Part shown: positions 10,597-21,205 of the stretch, piece by piece
Layout: each line of letters starts with the position of its first letter
Numbering within the stretch: position 1 is the stretch's first letter
Source of the DNA: Lucinisca nassula
Taxonomy: Eukaryota; Mollusca; Bivalvia; Lucinida; Lucinidae
Length of the DNA stretch: 64,000 nt
Direction of reading: 5' to 3'
Assembly (NCBI GenBank): GCA_963580285.1
Contig: OY757010.1
Location: forward strand, 211,142,138-211,206,137
Position numbers and translations under genes: made by a program
Notes under the pieces: generated by a model
What the model saw: only the letters and a program-made list of their open reading frames with translations
Database searches by the model: none
What the model was told of the DNA's origin: nothing

Positions 10597-12665
10597 AAAA
10601 TAGCCACTGGCCTGGGACCCTGAAAGTCTAACTTGCTGGAGATATCATCATATCCATCATTTGTGTGAAGTTACATTAAAATCCATCAATAAATGTTGGA
10701 GCTACAGTGAAGACAAAACTAGTCCCAAGAACATTGACTTTGAGCATAACACCCTAAAAGTCTGATTTGCTTGAAAATCAAAGACCTGGGTCTTGTGGTT
10801 TCAGAAGAATATTTCTAAAAGTTTTCCATATATAAGTCTTTGTAAAACAGTGGGCCCTGAAGTAGGACCTTTGGCCCCAGGGCTATTCTTTGAACCTTCA
10901 TAGTAGAGGACCACCATATGATGCTTCATAATGATATCAAATATCAAAGACTTGGGCCTTCTGGTTTCAGACAAGACCTTTAAAGGTATTTCCTAAAAAA
11001 GTCATAGTAAAACCAGTGGGACCCAGGCTGGGGCCATTCTGATCACAGGACTATAATTTGAACAACCTTGGTAGAGGCCACTAGATCAAGCTTCATACCA
11101 AACACCAAATACCAATTTAGAACCAGTGGGCCCTGGGCGGGGCATGTTTTGGCCTCAGGGCTATAATATGAAAAATCATAGTAAAGGTCCACCAGATGAA
11201 GCTTCAAACCAAATATCAAAGACTTGGGCCTTCTGGTTTCATACCAGATTTTTAAATATTTTCCCCTTTGTAAGTCTATGTAAAACAAGTAGGCCCGAGG
11301 CTAAACTTTGAACAGTCTTGGTAGAAGTCCCCAAGATGAAGCTGTATACCAAATATCAAAGACCTGGGCCTTCTGGTTTCAGACTAGAAGATTTTTAAAG
11401 GTTTTCCCTATATAAGACTATCTAAAACCAGGGACCCCAGTGCAGTGGCATTTTTGGCCCCAGGGTTATGAAGTAAACATGGTAGAGGTTCTCTAGATGA
11501 AGCTTCATAGCATACATCAAAGACTGCGCCTTCTGGTTTCAAACAAGAAGCTTTTCAAAGGGTTTCCCAATATAAGTCCATGTTAAACCAGTGGACCCAG
11601 GGACGGGGCCATTTTTGGCCCAAGCGCTATAATATTAATAACAACCTTGGTAGAGGTCCACTAAATGAAATTTCATACCAAATATCAAAGACCTGGGCCT
11701 TCTGGTTACAGACAAAAATATTTTTATAGCTCTTCCCTGTATATGTTCATGTAAAACCCATGGACCCCGGGGCGTGGCCATTTTTGGCCCTAGGGCTATA
11801 ATTTTAACTACTGGGTAGAGGTCCACAAGACAAAGCTTCAGTTGTTTATGGATGCACACACACAAGAATGATGGATGAAAAGTAATCACAAAAGCTAACC
11901 TTTTCACTAACAAAAAACAAGAGGCCCATGGGCCACTATGCTCGCCAGAGCTCAGGTTGGCACTGTCCACTGCCAGGAAGAGACTCAGCTCCTGTGCAAC
12001 CTCAACTGTGACTGAATGTATTGTGTCTAATCATAAGGAATAACAATATGTAGGGAGGGATCTGAATGGTTTCTGAGATATACGGCCTTTTATGAAGTGG
12101 AGGGGCGGGGAATGGCCCCAGCACATTGCCCCTGCACAAAGAGACCCCAGGTTGGTGTGGCTAAATGAATATATATGGTTGAGGGGCAGGCTTTGAAGAG
12201 TTTCTCAGATATTTGGCCTTTTGTGAAGTGGAGGGGTGGGGCATGGCCCAGACACACCCTGTGAGACCGCTAGGTTGCAATCACTGAACATGTCTTACCA
12301 TTAGGAACAAGAATATGTATGGTTTAGGGGTGGGGATCTGAATGAGAGTGGAGGGGGGGTGGTTATGGCACCGGCACATCCTGGGGGACCCACATGCAGA
12401 TGTCACTGAATGCGTCTTTTCATAAGTAACAAGAATGTATATGGTTTAGGGGTGGAGATCTGAGATATATGGCCTTGTATGGAGGTGGTGGAGCATGGCC
12501 CTGGCACTCAGACCCCTTAGTTAGTGTCACTGAATGTGTCTTATCACAAGGAACAAGAATATATGTGGTTTAGTGGTGGGGATCTGTAAGGTTTCCAAAA
12601 TATTGAGCCATTTAAGAAGTGGAGTGGGTGAGGCATGGCCCCGGTACATCCTGGGGTACCCCTAG

Positions 12666-13116
12666 TGTCGCGAAGACATCGCGAATTGTTTATTTTTTGA
12701 TCATGTATCTGTGATATAATGTTCAGTTAGTCATCATTTCTATTCATGTTTGCAATTATTAAGCTTTTAATATTCAATAGCATAAGGTCTAAGTGATTTT
12801 AAGTACTTTTAAGTGACTTTGACGTCTAAAGACGTAACGTCATTAGGACGTGACGTCAGAGTTAAATGACGTTGGATACCAGAAAGAAGAAAAGATGGAA
12901 GGGATTTACAGTTATTAATAGTTTTGGACAATTTAAGCATAGAAACTGTTGGAAATTTAACAGACAGGAGAACATTCTTTTAATTTAAACCTTTCTCAAT
13001 GATTTATCCTCAAAATATTGGTTAACAGATTAATCTGACTACATAAAATTGTTCTTTAATGTGGCACCAAAATAAATGACAGAAAATTCCATTGTGTTTT
13101 ATATGGTTTCGCCACA
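12666..13116 (+). repeat. 5' LTR of BEL/Pao retrotransposon
   Basis: 451 bp, starts TG and ends CA, and is repeated at 18941-19012 plus 21206-21576. I count four differences between the two copies (one indel, three substitutions). The first 20 nt contain the inverted pair TCGCGA...TCGCGA. Six ACGT cores lie within about 60 bp (12819-12872), including a perfect TGACGTCA at 12851-12858, a CRE/ATF-type palindrome. This may drive expression, by inference only. Confidence 0.92.
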
Positions 13117-13122
13117 TTAAAT

Positions 13123-13140
13123 TGGTGCCGGAACCCGGGA
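13123..13140 (+). other. Primer binding site of BEL/Pao element
   Basis: TGGTGCCGGAACCCGGGA, starting with TGG as expected for the complement of a tRNA CCA end, lies six bases after the LTR. The complementary tRNA has not been assigned. Confidence 0.75.
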
Positions 13141-13196
13141 ACAGCAGGGACCTATAGATCAGCAAAGGGATACAGTCAGAATATCAATCAGGAACA

Positions 13197-14819
13197 ATGT
13201 CTTTAAGTTTCCTAAAGGGAAATAGGACTCGGTATAAAAATTTACTGGACAAAGAACTGGGAAAGGGAAAGCATCTGCTGCAAGAAGACAGAGAAGGTGA
13301 GATAAAAGCTATCTTAAAAAATATTAATAACTGTATAAACAGGCTGAATGATTTCCAACAAAAGCTGGAAGATACCAATGAAAGGCTATCAAAAGAGGTG
13401 GATGGACAGGAAGGGGAAGACGAGATTACAGATATAATTCAAGGGGATTGGGAATACATCTCAACAGTGATGGATTGTCGAGATGAATAGGTAGATCTGT
13501 ACAGTTCTCTTCAGGAACAAGAGTCACCCAGGGAAAATTGCTCGTCTGTTACTGTAACAGAAAACAGGCTCGACCAAATGGTGCAGCTGACAGCTCAAAT
13601 GCAACAAGTTTTAATTGGACAACAACAGCTGCAAAATCAACAAATTAATATGGCACAGTCAAATAACAGGCAACACTGTTCGGCGAGGCTTCCAAAGCTA
13701 GAAATCCCGTCATTCAATGGCGAAAAATTAAAATGGTCCGAGTTTTGGGACTCATTCAATGCTACAATACACAAAAATACAGCAATTTCTGACATTGACA
13801 AATTGAATTACCTGATGAGCAAATTAACAGGAGAGGCACGGCAATCAGTTTCAGGAATATAACTTTCAAATGAAAATTATTCAGTCGCAGTCGATTTACT
13901 GAAAGAAAGATACAGTGATGCTCAGACAGTGATCAATACACACTATGTCGAACTCATCAATTTGAAGCCTGTACCAAATACCGCCAAGGGACTATGTAGC
14001 CTGTATGATCGTATTGAGAAACACCTCAGGAGCTTAGAAGCACTTGAACAAAATGTTGATCAGGACATATTCATTGCAATGATCACTTCAAAGATTCCGA
14101 AGGAGGCAATTATTCAGTTAGAATTACAAAAGGGGACCAGAAATAAATGGAGCGTCAGGGAACTCCGGGAGCTGTTCAATAATTATGTTTCAGCCAGGGA
14201 AAGAGCAGAACAGAGCCATGGGGCTACAAGAGAAGAAACAACTGAAGTTTTCAATAAACCAAAGGTAAGCTCGGCAGAAGCATTGGTAGTTGGGGCCCAA
14301 GCAGTTGGTGGTAAAACGGAAAGAACGCTCTCGGTGCAATGTAGGTTCTGTGATGCAAATCACTGGAGTGACAAATATGACACAGCAGAGAAACGGAAAC
14401 AAAGGATAAAGGGCTGCTGTTATAGGTGCTTGAAGCAGGGACACAATGCCAATGATTGTCCCAAAAGGATAACTTGTGTTCATTGCAACAAGCGAAACCA
14501 TCACCATAGGAGCATCTGTCCAAAGAAATTTGGTGCGTCTAAAAGGGAACAAGCCAATTTAGCTGAGGAGATAGAATCTGAAGCAGATGAAGATGACGAA
14601 CCGAACACAGAGAACAGCCTGATTTCCTCGGGAGAGATGGTTCTTATGCAAACTGCCAGAGCAAATATAAACAACCCCAACAATGGTTCGAAACAAAATG
14701 TACGCATGCTTCTTGACTCAGGCAGTCAAAGGACTTATATCACAGAATCATTAGCCAAGAAACTGAATCTCAAAATAGGGGAAAAGAGAAGAAATCATGC
14801 TGGTAACATTTGGTTCTAA
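13197..14819 (+). pseudogene. BEL/Pao gag with zinc knuckles and protease start, broken
   Basis: Gag (capsid and nucleocapsid) of a BEL/Pao retrotransposon. One frame runs from ATG 13197 with in-frame stops at 13488-13490 and 13860-13862. The middle (about 13700-14200) resembles the Pao gag domain (DUF1759 type). Two or three Cys/His knuckles follow at about 14340-14520, for example CYRCLKQGHNANDC. The retropepsin-like start (LLDSGSQRTYI, D-S-G motif) is at about 14710-14740, after which the frame is lost near 14785. The stops mean this copy cannot make full Gag. Confidence 0.88.
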
Positions 14820-14893
14820 CACACCTAAAAGGATTAAAACACCCACAACTAAGCTGAACATCTTCCTAAAAGATGGAAGCACTTTAAAGATAA

Positions 14894-16397
14894 GTGCAAA
14901 TATATGTAGTTACACAAATTGCTGGGTCAATACAAAGGCGTCCTGTCAATTTGAAATCCTTTGAAAACTGGGAATATCTGTGGAATGAGTTTTCATTGGC
15001 CGATGACTTCCCTAACGTCCGAGAGACATCATCAGTTGAACTTTTGATAGGTAATGACTATTATTTGGACATTATTTTACCACAGAAAATTGAAGTTCAA
15101 CCGGGGCTGTATATGCTGGGGTCTAAACTGGGATGGATTCTGTCAGGACGGACCTCGGAATCTGCTGAGAATGCAGAAGAACCCAGCATGCTTATACTAA
15201 ACTATGGCGCAGATGTTAACAGGGAGACAACTCTGGTAACGCATATAGATGACTCTCTCCCCTTGAAACCAAACCTAGAAGATTTTTGGAGGTTGGAGTC
15301 TATTGGGATACAAGAATCTCCCACAGAGAATAATGACAAGGTAGCTTTAAACAGGTTCAGAGAAACATTAAAGTATGAAAACGGACGATATGCAGTTACA
15401 TGGCCCTGGAAGAAGGACAGACCAGATCTGCCAGAAAACCATCGATTAGCAGTAGGGCGATTGAAATCCCTTGTTAGCAGAATAAAGAGACACCCGGACT
15501 TGGCGGAGAAATATGGGGAAATCATAGAGGATCAGCTAAAACAGGGAATTATAGAAAAGGTGAGACCTGGGGTGAAATCAACAGACACCATTAAGCATTA
15601 TATACCTCACCACCCAGTGATAAACCCTTCAAAAGCAACCACTAAAGTTAGAATCGTGTATGATGCATCTGCTAAAACACGACCAGAAAACAATAGCTTA
15701 AATGAAAGTATGCACAGAGGACCCATTATGCTACAAAACCTGGCTGGAATCTTATTTCGTTTCCGCTTAAATAAAATAGCAATGGTCTCGGATATTGAAA
15801 AGGCTTTCTTACAGATAGGGCTTCAGGATGATGCTAAAGATGCTACACGGTTCCTTTGGTTAAAGGACAAAGCCATACTAGAGACAGATAACAATATACA
15901 AACATATCGTTTTTTGTAGGGTGCCTTTCGGTATCATAGCAAGTCCTTTTCTGCTGGCAGCAGTGATCAATCACCATATACAGAACTTTGGAACAAATAT
16001 ATCTTAAAATATTAGAGAGAACATTTACGTAGATAATGTTATCACAGGGGCAAAATCGGTACAGGAGGCTCTAGAACTTTACAATGAATCGAAGAAATTT
16101 TTTGAAGGTGCAGCAATGAATTTAAGAGACTGGATGTCAAATAGTAAGGAGGTTCTTGATAATATTCCATCGCATGACCAGGCAGCAAACAAGAAAACAT
16201 TAAAAGTACTGGGTCTTAGGTGGTCTTTGGGGGAGGACACCATGGCTGTGATGTATAACATGAACAAAAATCTGGTACTTTCAAAACGCACAGTTCTTAA
16301 ACAAATAGCTTCAATTTATGACCCACTTGGTCTTTTCAGCCCAGTCACATTGCGGGGGAAATTGTTCTTGCAAACGTTTTTGACTTGTTCCTTTTAA
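14894..16397 (+). pseudogene. BEL/Pao pol: protease end and reverse transcriptase, broken
   Basis: Reverse transcriptase of the BEL/Pao type. A 341-residue frame (14894-15919) carries linker and RT fingers/palm (RIVYDASAKT, VSDIEKAFLQI with the first catalytic Asp). A one-base T-run change at about 15908-15915 breaks the frame. Downstream, in another frame, are PFGIIASPFLLAAV and the catalytic box YVDN (about 16027-16038) in place of the usual YVDD, with a stop at about 16004. The connection region (about 16116-16397) shows GLRW and LGLFSPVTLRGK. It is interrupted by a 119-bp insertion at 16379. Confidence 0.88.
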
Positions 16398-16497
16398 TAT
16401 CGTCATAATTATTCATGCCGTTTAACCATTAACCGACTGACGCTTATGACCCACAAAGAGGGTTGACGCGTCGTTAAACACGAAATCATCATCATCA
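16379..16497 (+). repeat. 119-bp SINE-like insertion in pol, ATC tail
   Basis: Flanked by perfect 13-bp direct repeats (tcttgcaaacgtt) at 16366-16378 and 16498-16510. Ends in (ATC)4-5 preceded by 'gcgtcgttaaacacga'. The (ATC)n tail and duplication of this size suggest LINE-machinery retroposition. Confidence 0.82.
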
Positions 16498-16584
16498 TCT
16501 TGCAAACGTTATGGAATAAAAACAGCTTGGGACAAACATCTATCGGTACAGGAAATAACACAATGGAATGAAATATGTAAGGAT

Positions 16585-18924
16585 TTGAGGGAACTACCAA
16601 GTTGCTGTTTTCCAAGAAATATAGGGCTGAATCATGGTGGGAAAGTTGAAAACCAGCTTTTAGTCTTCTGTGATGCTTCGAAGTATGCTTATGCAGCAGC
16701 AGTGTATCTACGACAAGGAATACATGAAAAGGGTTGTAAGGTGGATCTTGTTTTCTCAAAAACTAGATTAGTTCCTAATAAAAAAATAACAATCCCACGA
16801 CTGGAACTGCTCGCTGCAACCATAGGTATACGGTGCATGAAATTTGTTCAGGTGGAGCTCCAAGTAGAAATATCTGAAAAACATATATGGGTAGATTCCC
16901 AATGTGTAATAAATTGGATTAACAGTAAAAAAGCACTTGGAACATTTGTAGAGAACAGAGTAAAGGAAATAAAACAAGACAAAGACACAAAGCTACATTG
17001 CATCTCTACAAAAGAAAATCCTGCGGATATGGCTAGTCGAGGAACTAGTACTCAAGACCTAAAGGATAACAAATTATGGTGGCATGGTCCAAAATGGTTG
17101 ACAAATTCAAAACAGTACTGGCCAGAATGGCAACCTGGGTTTACAAACAAACAAAGGGAAGAGGTGCGGACACAGACAGAATCTGAATATAGGAAAACTC
17201 AAGTTATGTTTGAGGCAAAACTTGTCACTGGGGAGGGTCCTAAAGATGAGAGAAAAGTTGAATCAAAAATGCCATATGGTATAGATATCAGAAGATTTTC
17301 TTCCCTGACAAAACTGTTGCGCGTGACAGCACTATCTAACAGATTTGTAAATAAATTAAGGAAGAAAGCAAATAGGTCTGGTCCTGATGAATCAGAAATA
17401 GCCAATGCTGAAAGGTCATTGATAATGTATCTACAAAGGGATCAGTTTGGTGAGATTATAGAGTCCATTCAAAAGGCAAAATCTAACAACCTTAAAACTC
17501 AACTTGGAATTCGAATGGACACAAAAGGATTACTGAGATGTCATGGTAGACTTGAAAATGCTGAATTATCTGAAGGTGCTAGACAACCAATACTACTACC
17601 ACAAAACAGCAGGTATACAGAACTGATAATTGATATGAACCATAGAAAGGCTCTTCATACTGGCATTGCTCAGACACGCTTAATAAGGCAAACCTACTGG
17701 ATTCCTCAGGGTAGATCAACAGTTAGAAAAGTTGTAAGGGCGTGCAAAATATGTCAAAGACATGAAGGGGGTCCCTACAAGATGCCACTAATGCCACCAT
17801 TGCCAACTGAACGGGTATCGGTAGCTTCCCCCTTCACAAACACGGGGATCGATTATTTTGGACCTCTTTACATCAAAACAAAGGGGGATACACAAAAGGT
17901 CTGGGTTTGTCTATATACATGTTTAGTGACCCGGGCTATCCATCTGGAGTTGATGCAGGATATGTCAACGTATCAGTTTCTGCTTGGATTCCGAAGATTT
18001 ATAGCTCGACATTGGAAACCAAATAAAGTAATCTCGGACAATGCCTCACACTTTAAACTTGCAGCGGACACATTTGGAAAACTATGGAGAGACATCTTAA
18101 TGGAAAATGATGTAGTGTCTTACGCGGCAAACGAGAACATACAATGGAAATTCATAGTGGAGCTGGCACCATGGATGGGTGGGTTTTACGAAAGGCTGGT
18201 GGGACTGGTAAAACGATCACTACGTAAGGCATTAGGAAAGGTTTGTCTAACAAACGATCAACTCCTGACTTTATTGAAACAGGCAGAAGCAGTAGTAAAC
18301 TCAAGGCCACTTGTTTATGTTGGGAGTGACATAAACTCTTATGTAACATTAACACCATCACATTTTCTGTCATTAAACCCTAAAATTGGACTACCTGCAT
18401 GTAGTGGTGATGATCTCTTAGACAATGACTATAACCCCAATGTAACATCAGCAGAAAGACTTCTAGTTACATGGAAAAAGGGTCTGAAGCATCTTGAAGC
18501 ATTCTGGAAAATATGGAAGAATGACTATTTATTAAGCTTGAGAGAAAGATCCCAAATCAAATTAAAGGAAACACGAGCAAAAGCACCATACAAGGCATGT
18601 GTTGGAGATGTAACTCTTATAAAGGAGGATCTCCCGCGAGGGGCATGGAGAATGGGTCGAATTAAGGAACTGATACAGAGCAAGGATGGGCAGGTACGAT
18701 CAGCGAAGATTTTGCTACCCAACAATAAGGTAATTGGACGTCCAATTAACTTATTGTTTCCGATCGAATGTCCTACAACAGACGGACCTGAGGAGAAGAC
18801 TCGGTGCAATGACAGTGTAAATACCAATAAACAAAAGGGCGACAAAACAGACTTAGAGAAACCAAAGAGGGATGCAGCTATTAAAGCTCAGAAAAAAATC
18901 CAGGAACAGTTGAAAGACAATTAA
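16585..18924 (+). CDS. BEL/Pao pol: RNase H and integrase, 779-residue open frame
   Basis: C-terminal part of the BEL/Pao polyprotein. The upstream end is cut by the SINE at 16379; the coding sequence resumes at 16511, before the first ATG. RNase H-like region (about residues 25-125): FCDASKYAYAAAVY, LELLAATIGI, WVDSQCVINWI, giving the D-E-D set. The integrase zinc finger is at about 352-395 (H..H, CKICQRH). The integrase core follows: D in NTGIDYFGPL, D in ISDNASHF, E in GGFYERLVG. A C-terminal DUF5641-like segment (GDVTLIKEDLPRGAWRMGRI) ends it. The frame is intact, unlike the rest of the element. Confidence 0.92.
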   Translation: MRELPSCCFPRNIGLNHGGKVENQLLVFCDASKYAYAAAVYLRQGIHEKGCKVDLVFSKTRLVPNKKITIPRLELLAATIGIRCMKFVQVELQVEISEKHIWVDSQCVINWINSKKALGTFVENRVKEIKQDKDTKLHCISTKENPADMASRGTSTQDLKDNKLWWHGPKWLTNSKQYWPEWQPGFTNKQREEVRTQTESEYRKTQVMFEAKLVTGEGPKDERKVESKMPYGIDIRRFSSLTKLLRVTALSNRFVNKLRKKANRSGPDESEIANAERSLIMYLQRDQFGEIIESIQKAKSNNLKTQLGIRMDTKGLLRCHGRLENAELSEGARQPILLPQNSRYTELIIDMNHRKALHTGIAQTRLIRQTYWIPQGRSTVRKVVRACKICQRHEGGPYKMPLMPPLPTERVSVASPFTNTGIDYFGPLYIKTKGDTQKVWVCLYTCLVTRAIHLELMQDMSTYQFLLGFRRFIARHWKPNKVISDNASHFKLAADTFGKLWRDILMENDVVSYAANENIQWKFIVELAPWMGGFYERLVGLVKRSLRKALGKVCLTNDQLLTLLKQAEAVVNSRPLVYVGSDINSYVTLTPSHFLSLNPKIGLPACSGDDLLDNDYNPNVTSAERLLVTWKKGLKHLEAFWKIWKNDYLLSLRERSQIKLKETRAKAPYKACVGDVTLIKEDLPRGAWRMGRIKELIQSKDGQVRSAKILLPNNKVIGRPINLLFPIECPTTDGPEEKTRCNDSVNTNKQKGDKTDLEKPKRDAAIKAQKKIQEQLKDN

Positions 18925-19012
18925 AACTTTCTGGCAGGAGTGTCGCGAAGACATCGCGAATTGTTTATTTTTTGATCATGTATCTGTGATATAATGTTCA
19001 GTTAGTCATCAT

Positions 19013-21205
19013 TGCACGACCCGCAGAAAAAGCAACCGACTGAAGTCGTTTTTTTTCTAAGAGTGCCCTAAAATCACCGTGTCATTCTGTCAGTCTGTCA
19101 TTCTGTCAGTCTGTCATTCTGTCTGTCCGTCCGTAACCCGTTTGTGAAAATTGGTGATAGTGACTTAACCGCTTGGAATATTTAAACAATTTTTGGCATA
19201 CTGATAGATATCAATGGGATCTAACCAATGAACTTACGAAATATTACATTCCATTTAATATAGCCTCGCCGAGGCGAAAAATGTGAAAATTTTCGAACAT
19301 TTTTGAACTGCTTCTCCTCGGAAACCGTTGGGCCGATTGAAGTCAAATTTCATATGGAGCCTCTATGGGATGGGGGAAACCAAAATTTGCTCATGGGGTC
19401 AAGGTCCCATGACCAAAATGGCCGCCAAGCCATATATGGTTTGTCTGTCTGTCCATCCGTAACCCGTAAGTGAAAATTGGTGATAGTGACTTAACCGCCT
19501 GGAATATTTAAACAATTTTTGGCATACTGATAGATATCAATGAGATCTAACCAATGAACTTGCAAAATATTACATTCCATTTAGTATAGCTTCGCCGAGG
19601 CGAAATATGTGAAAATTTTCGAACTGCTTCTTCTCGGAAACTGTTGGGCCGATTGAAGTCCAATTTCATATGGAGCCTCTATGGGATAGGGAAACCAAAA
19701 TTTGCTCATGGGGTCCAGGTCACATGACCAAAATGGCCGCGTAGCCATATATGGTAAAAACCCTTCAAAAATAGTCTTTTCCAGAACCAATGGGCAGATT
19801 TCCACGAAACTTGATAAATAGCATCTGGGATGTAGGCATATCATAAATTGCTAAAATGGTGACCCTGGGTTGACCTTGACCTTCTTTGGGTCCGTCCTAA
19901 ACCCGTTTGTGAAAATTGGTGATAGTGACTTAACCGCTTGGAATATCAAAACAATTTTTGGCATACTGATAGATATCAATGAGATCTAACCAATGAACTT
20001 ACGAAATATTACATTCCATTTAGTATAGTCTCGCCGAGGCGAAAAATGTGAAAATTTTCGAACATTTTTGAACTGCTTCTCCTCGGAAACTGTTGGGCCG
20101 ATTGAAGTCAAATTTCATATGGAGCCTCTATGGGATGGGGGAAACCAAAATTTGCTCATGGGGTCAAGGTCACATGACCAAAATGGCCGCCAAGCCATAT
20201 ATGGTTTGTCTGTCTGTCCGTCCGTAACCCGTTTGTGAAAATTGGTGATAGTGACTGAACCGCTTGGAATATTTAAACGATTTTTGGCATACTGATAGAT
20301 ATCAATGAGATCTAACCAATGAACTTGCGAAATATTACATTCCATTTAGTATAGCTTCGCCGAGGCGAAATATGTGAAAATTTTCGAACCGCTTCTCCTC
20401 GGAAACCGTTGGGCCGATTGAAATCAAATTTCATATGGAGCCTCTATGGGATGGGGGAAACCAAAAATTGCTCATGGGGTCCAGGACACATGACCAAAAT
20501 GGCCGCCAAGCCATATATGGTCTGTCTATCTGTCCGTCCGTAACCCGTTTGTGAAAATTGATGATGGTGACTTAACCGCTTGGAATATTTAAACAATTTT
20601 TGGCATACTGATAAATATCAATGAGATCTTATCAATGAACTTGCATTATATTACATTCCATTTAGTACAGCCTCGCCGAGGCGAAAAATGTGAAAATTTT
20701 CGAACTGCTTCTCCTCGGAAATTGTTGGGCCGATTGAAGTCAAATTTCATATGGAGCCTCTACGGTATGGGGGAAACCAAACTTTCCTCATGGGGTCCAG
20801 GTCACATGACCAAAATGGCCGCCAAGCAATATTTGGTAAAACCATTCAAAAATAGTCTTCTCCAGAACCACTGTGCAGATTTCAACGAAACTTGATAAAT
20901 AGCATCTGGAAGGTAGGCCCATCATAAATTGCTAAAATGGTGACCCTGGGTTGACCTTGACCTTCTTTGTGCCTAGGTCAAACTTTGACACATATGCTTT
21001 TGTGTTGGATTTTATCCTGCAAACGATTCAGAATACAGTACTAAAGTATAAGATATATTTTTGCTCCTTACGATAAGGCGCATTTATTGGGGGAACCGTT
21101 TTATGTCCAGGTCACATGACCAAAATGGCCGCCATACCCATATATGGTAACACTCATAAAGCTAAAAGCATCCGGCGGGTCGTGCACTTCAGCTGAAGCA
21201 CTGGT
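19013..21205 (+). mobile_element. Helentron-like element, TGCACGACCCGC ends, plus orientation
   Basis: Left arm TGCACGACCCGC is at the very end. The right arm GCGGGTCGTGCA (21174-21185) is followed by the hairpin CTTCAGCTGAAG and then CACTGGT. Comparison with the 5' LTR shows insertion between T and T without duplication. The body is five units of about 315-450 bp ('aacccgtttgtgaaaattgg', 'tcgccgaggcga', 'tttcatatggagcctctatg', 'gaccaaaatggccgcc'). The layout resembles the 'pearl' type elements described in bivalves. No protein recognised. Confidence 0.82.
19125..20860. repeat. Tandem array with TCGCCGAGGCGA hairpin in each unit
   Basis: Unit starts 'gtccgtaacccgt' are near 19130, 19446, 19890, 20218 and 20535. 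Every unit has a short G+C palindrome at about 140 bp from its start and 'atgaccaaaatggccgcc' at its end. The third start is later because the second unit has a longer tail that recurs in the last. Confidence 0.88.

Larger units (their letters stand above)
8484..11916 (-). mobile_element. Helentron-like element, GCTCACC ends (outer, interrupted)
   Basis: Begins ACAAGAGGGCCATGATGGCCC (terminal hairpin GGGCCATGATGGCCC) followed by the inner arm 'cgctcacctga'. The body starts with the 134-bp core (8600-9055: 'tagc.a.tgaccttgacc', 'ctagagcgatgacaaag'), is interrupted by 9056-10596, and continues as diverged 165-bp core units to about 11870. The right end ('cacaaaagctaacc') looks truncated just before the element starting at 11917. 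Confidence 0.6.

Noticed and set aside
16409..16759. 116-residue minus-strand frame
   Set aside because: Antisense of the SINE insertion and pol; no similarity recognised.
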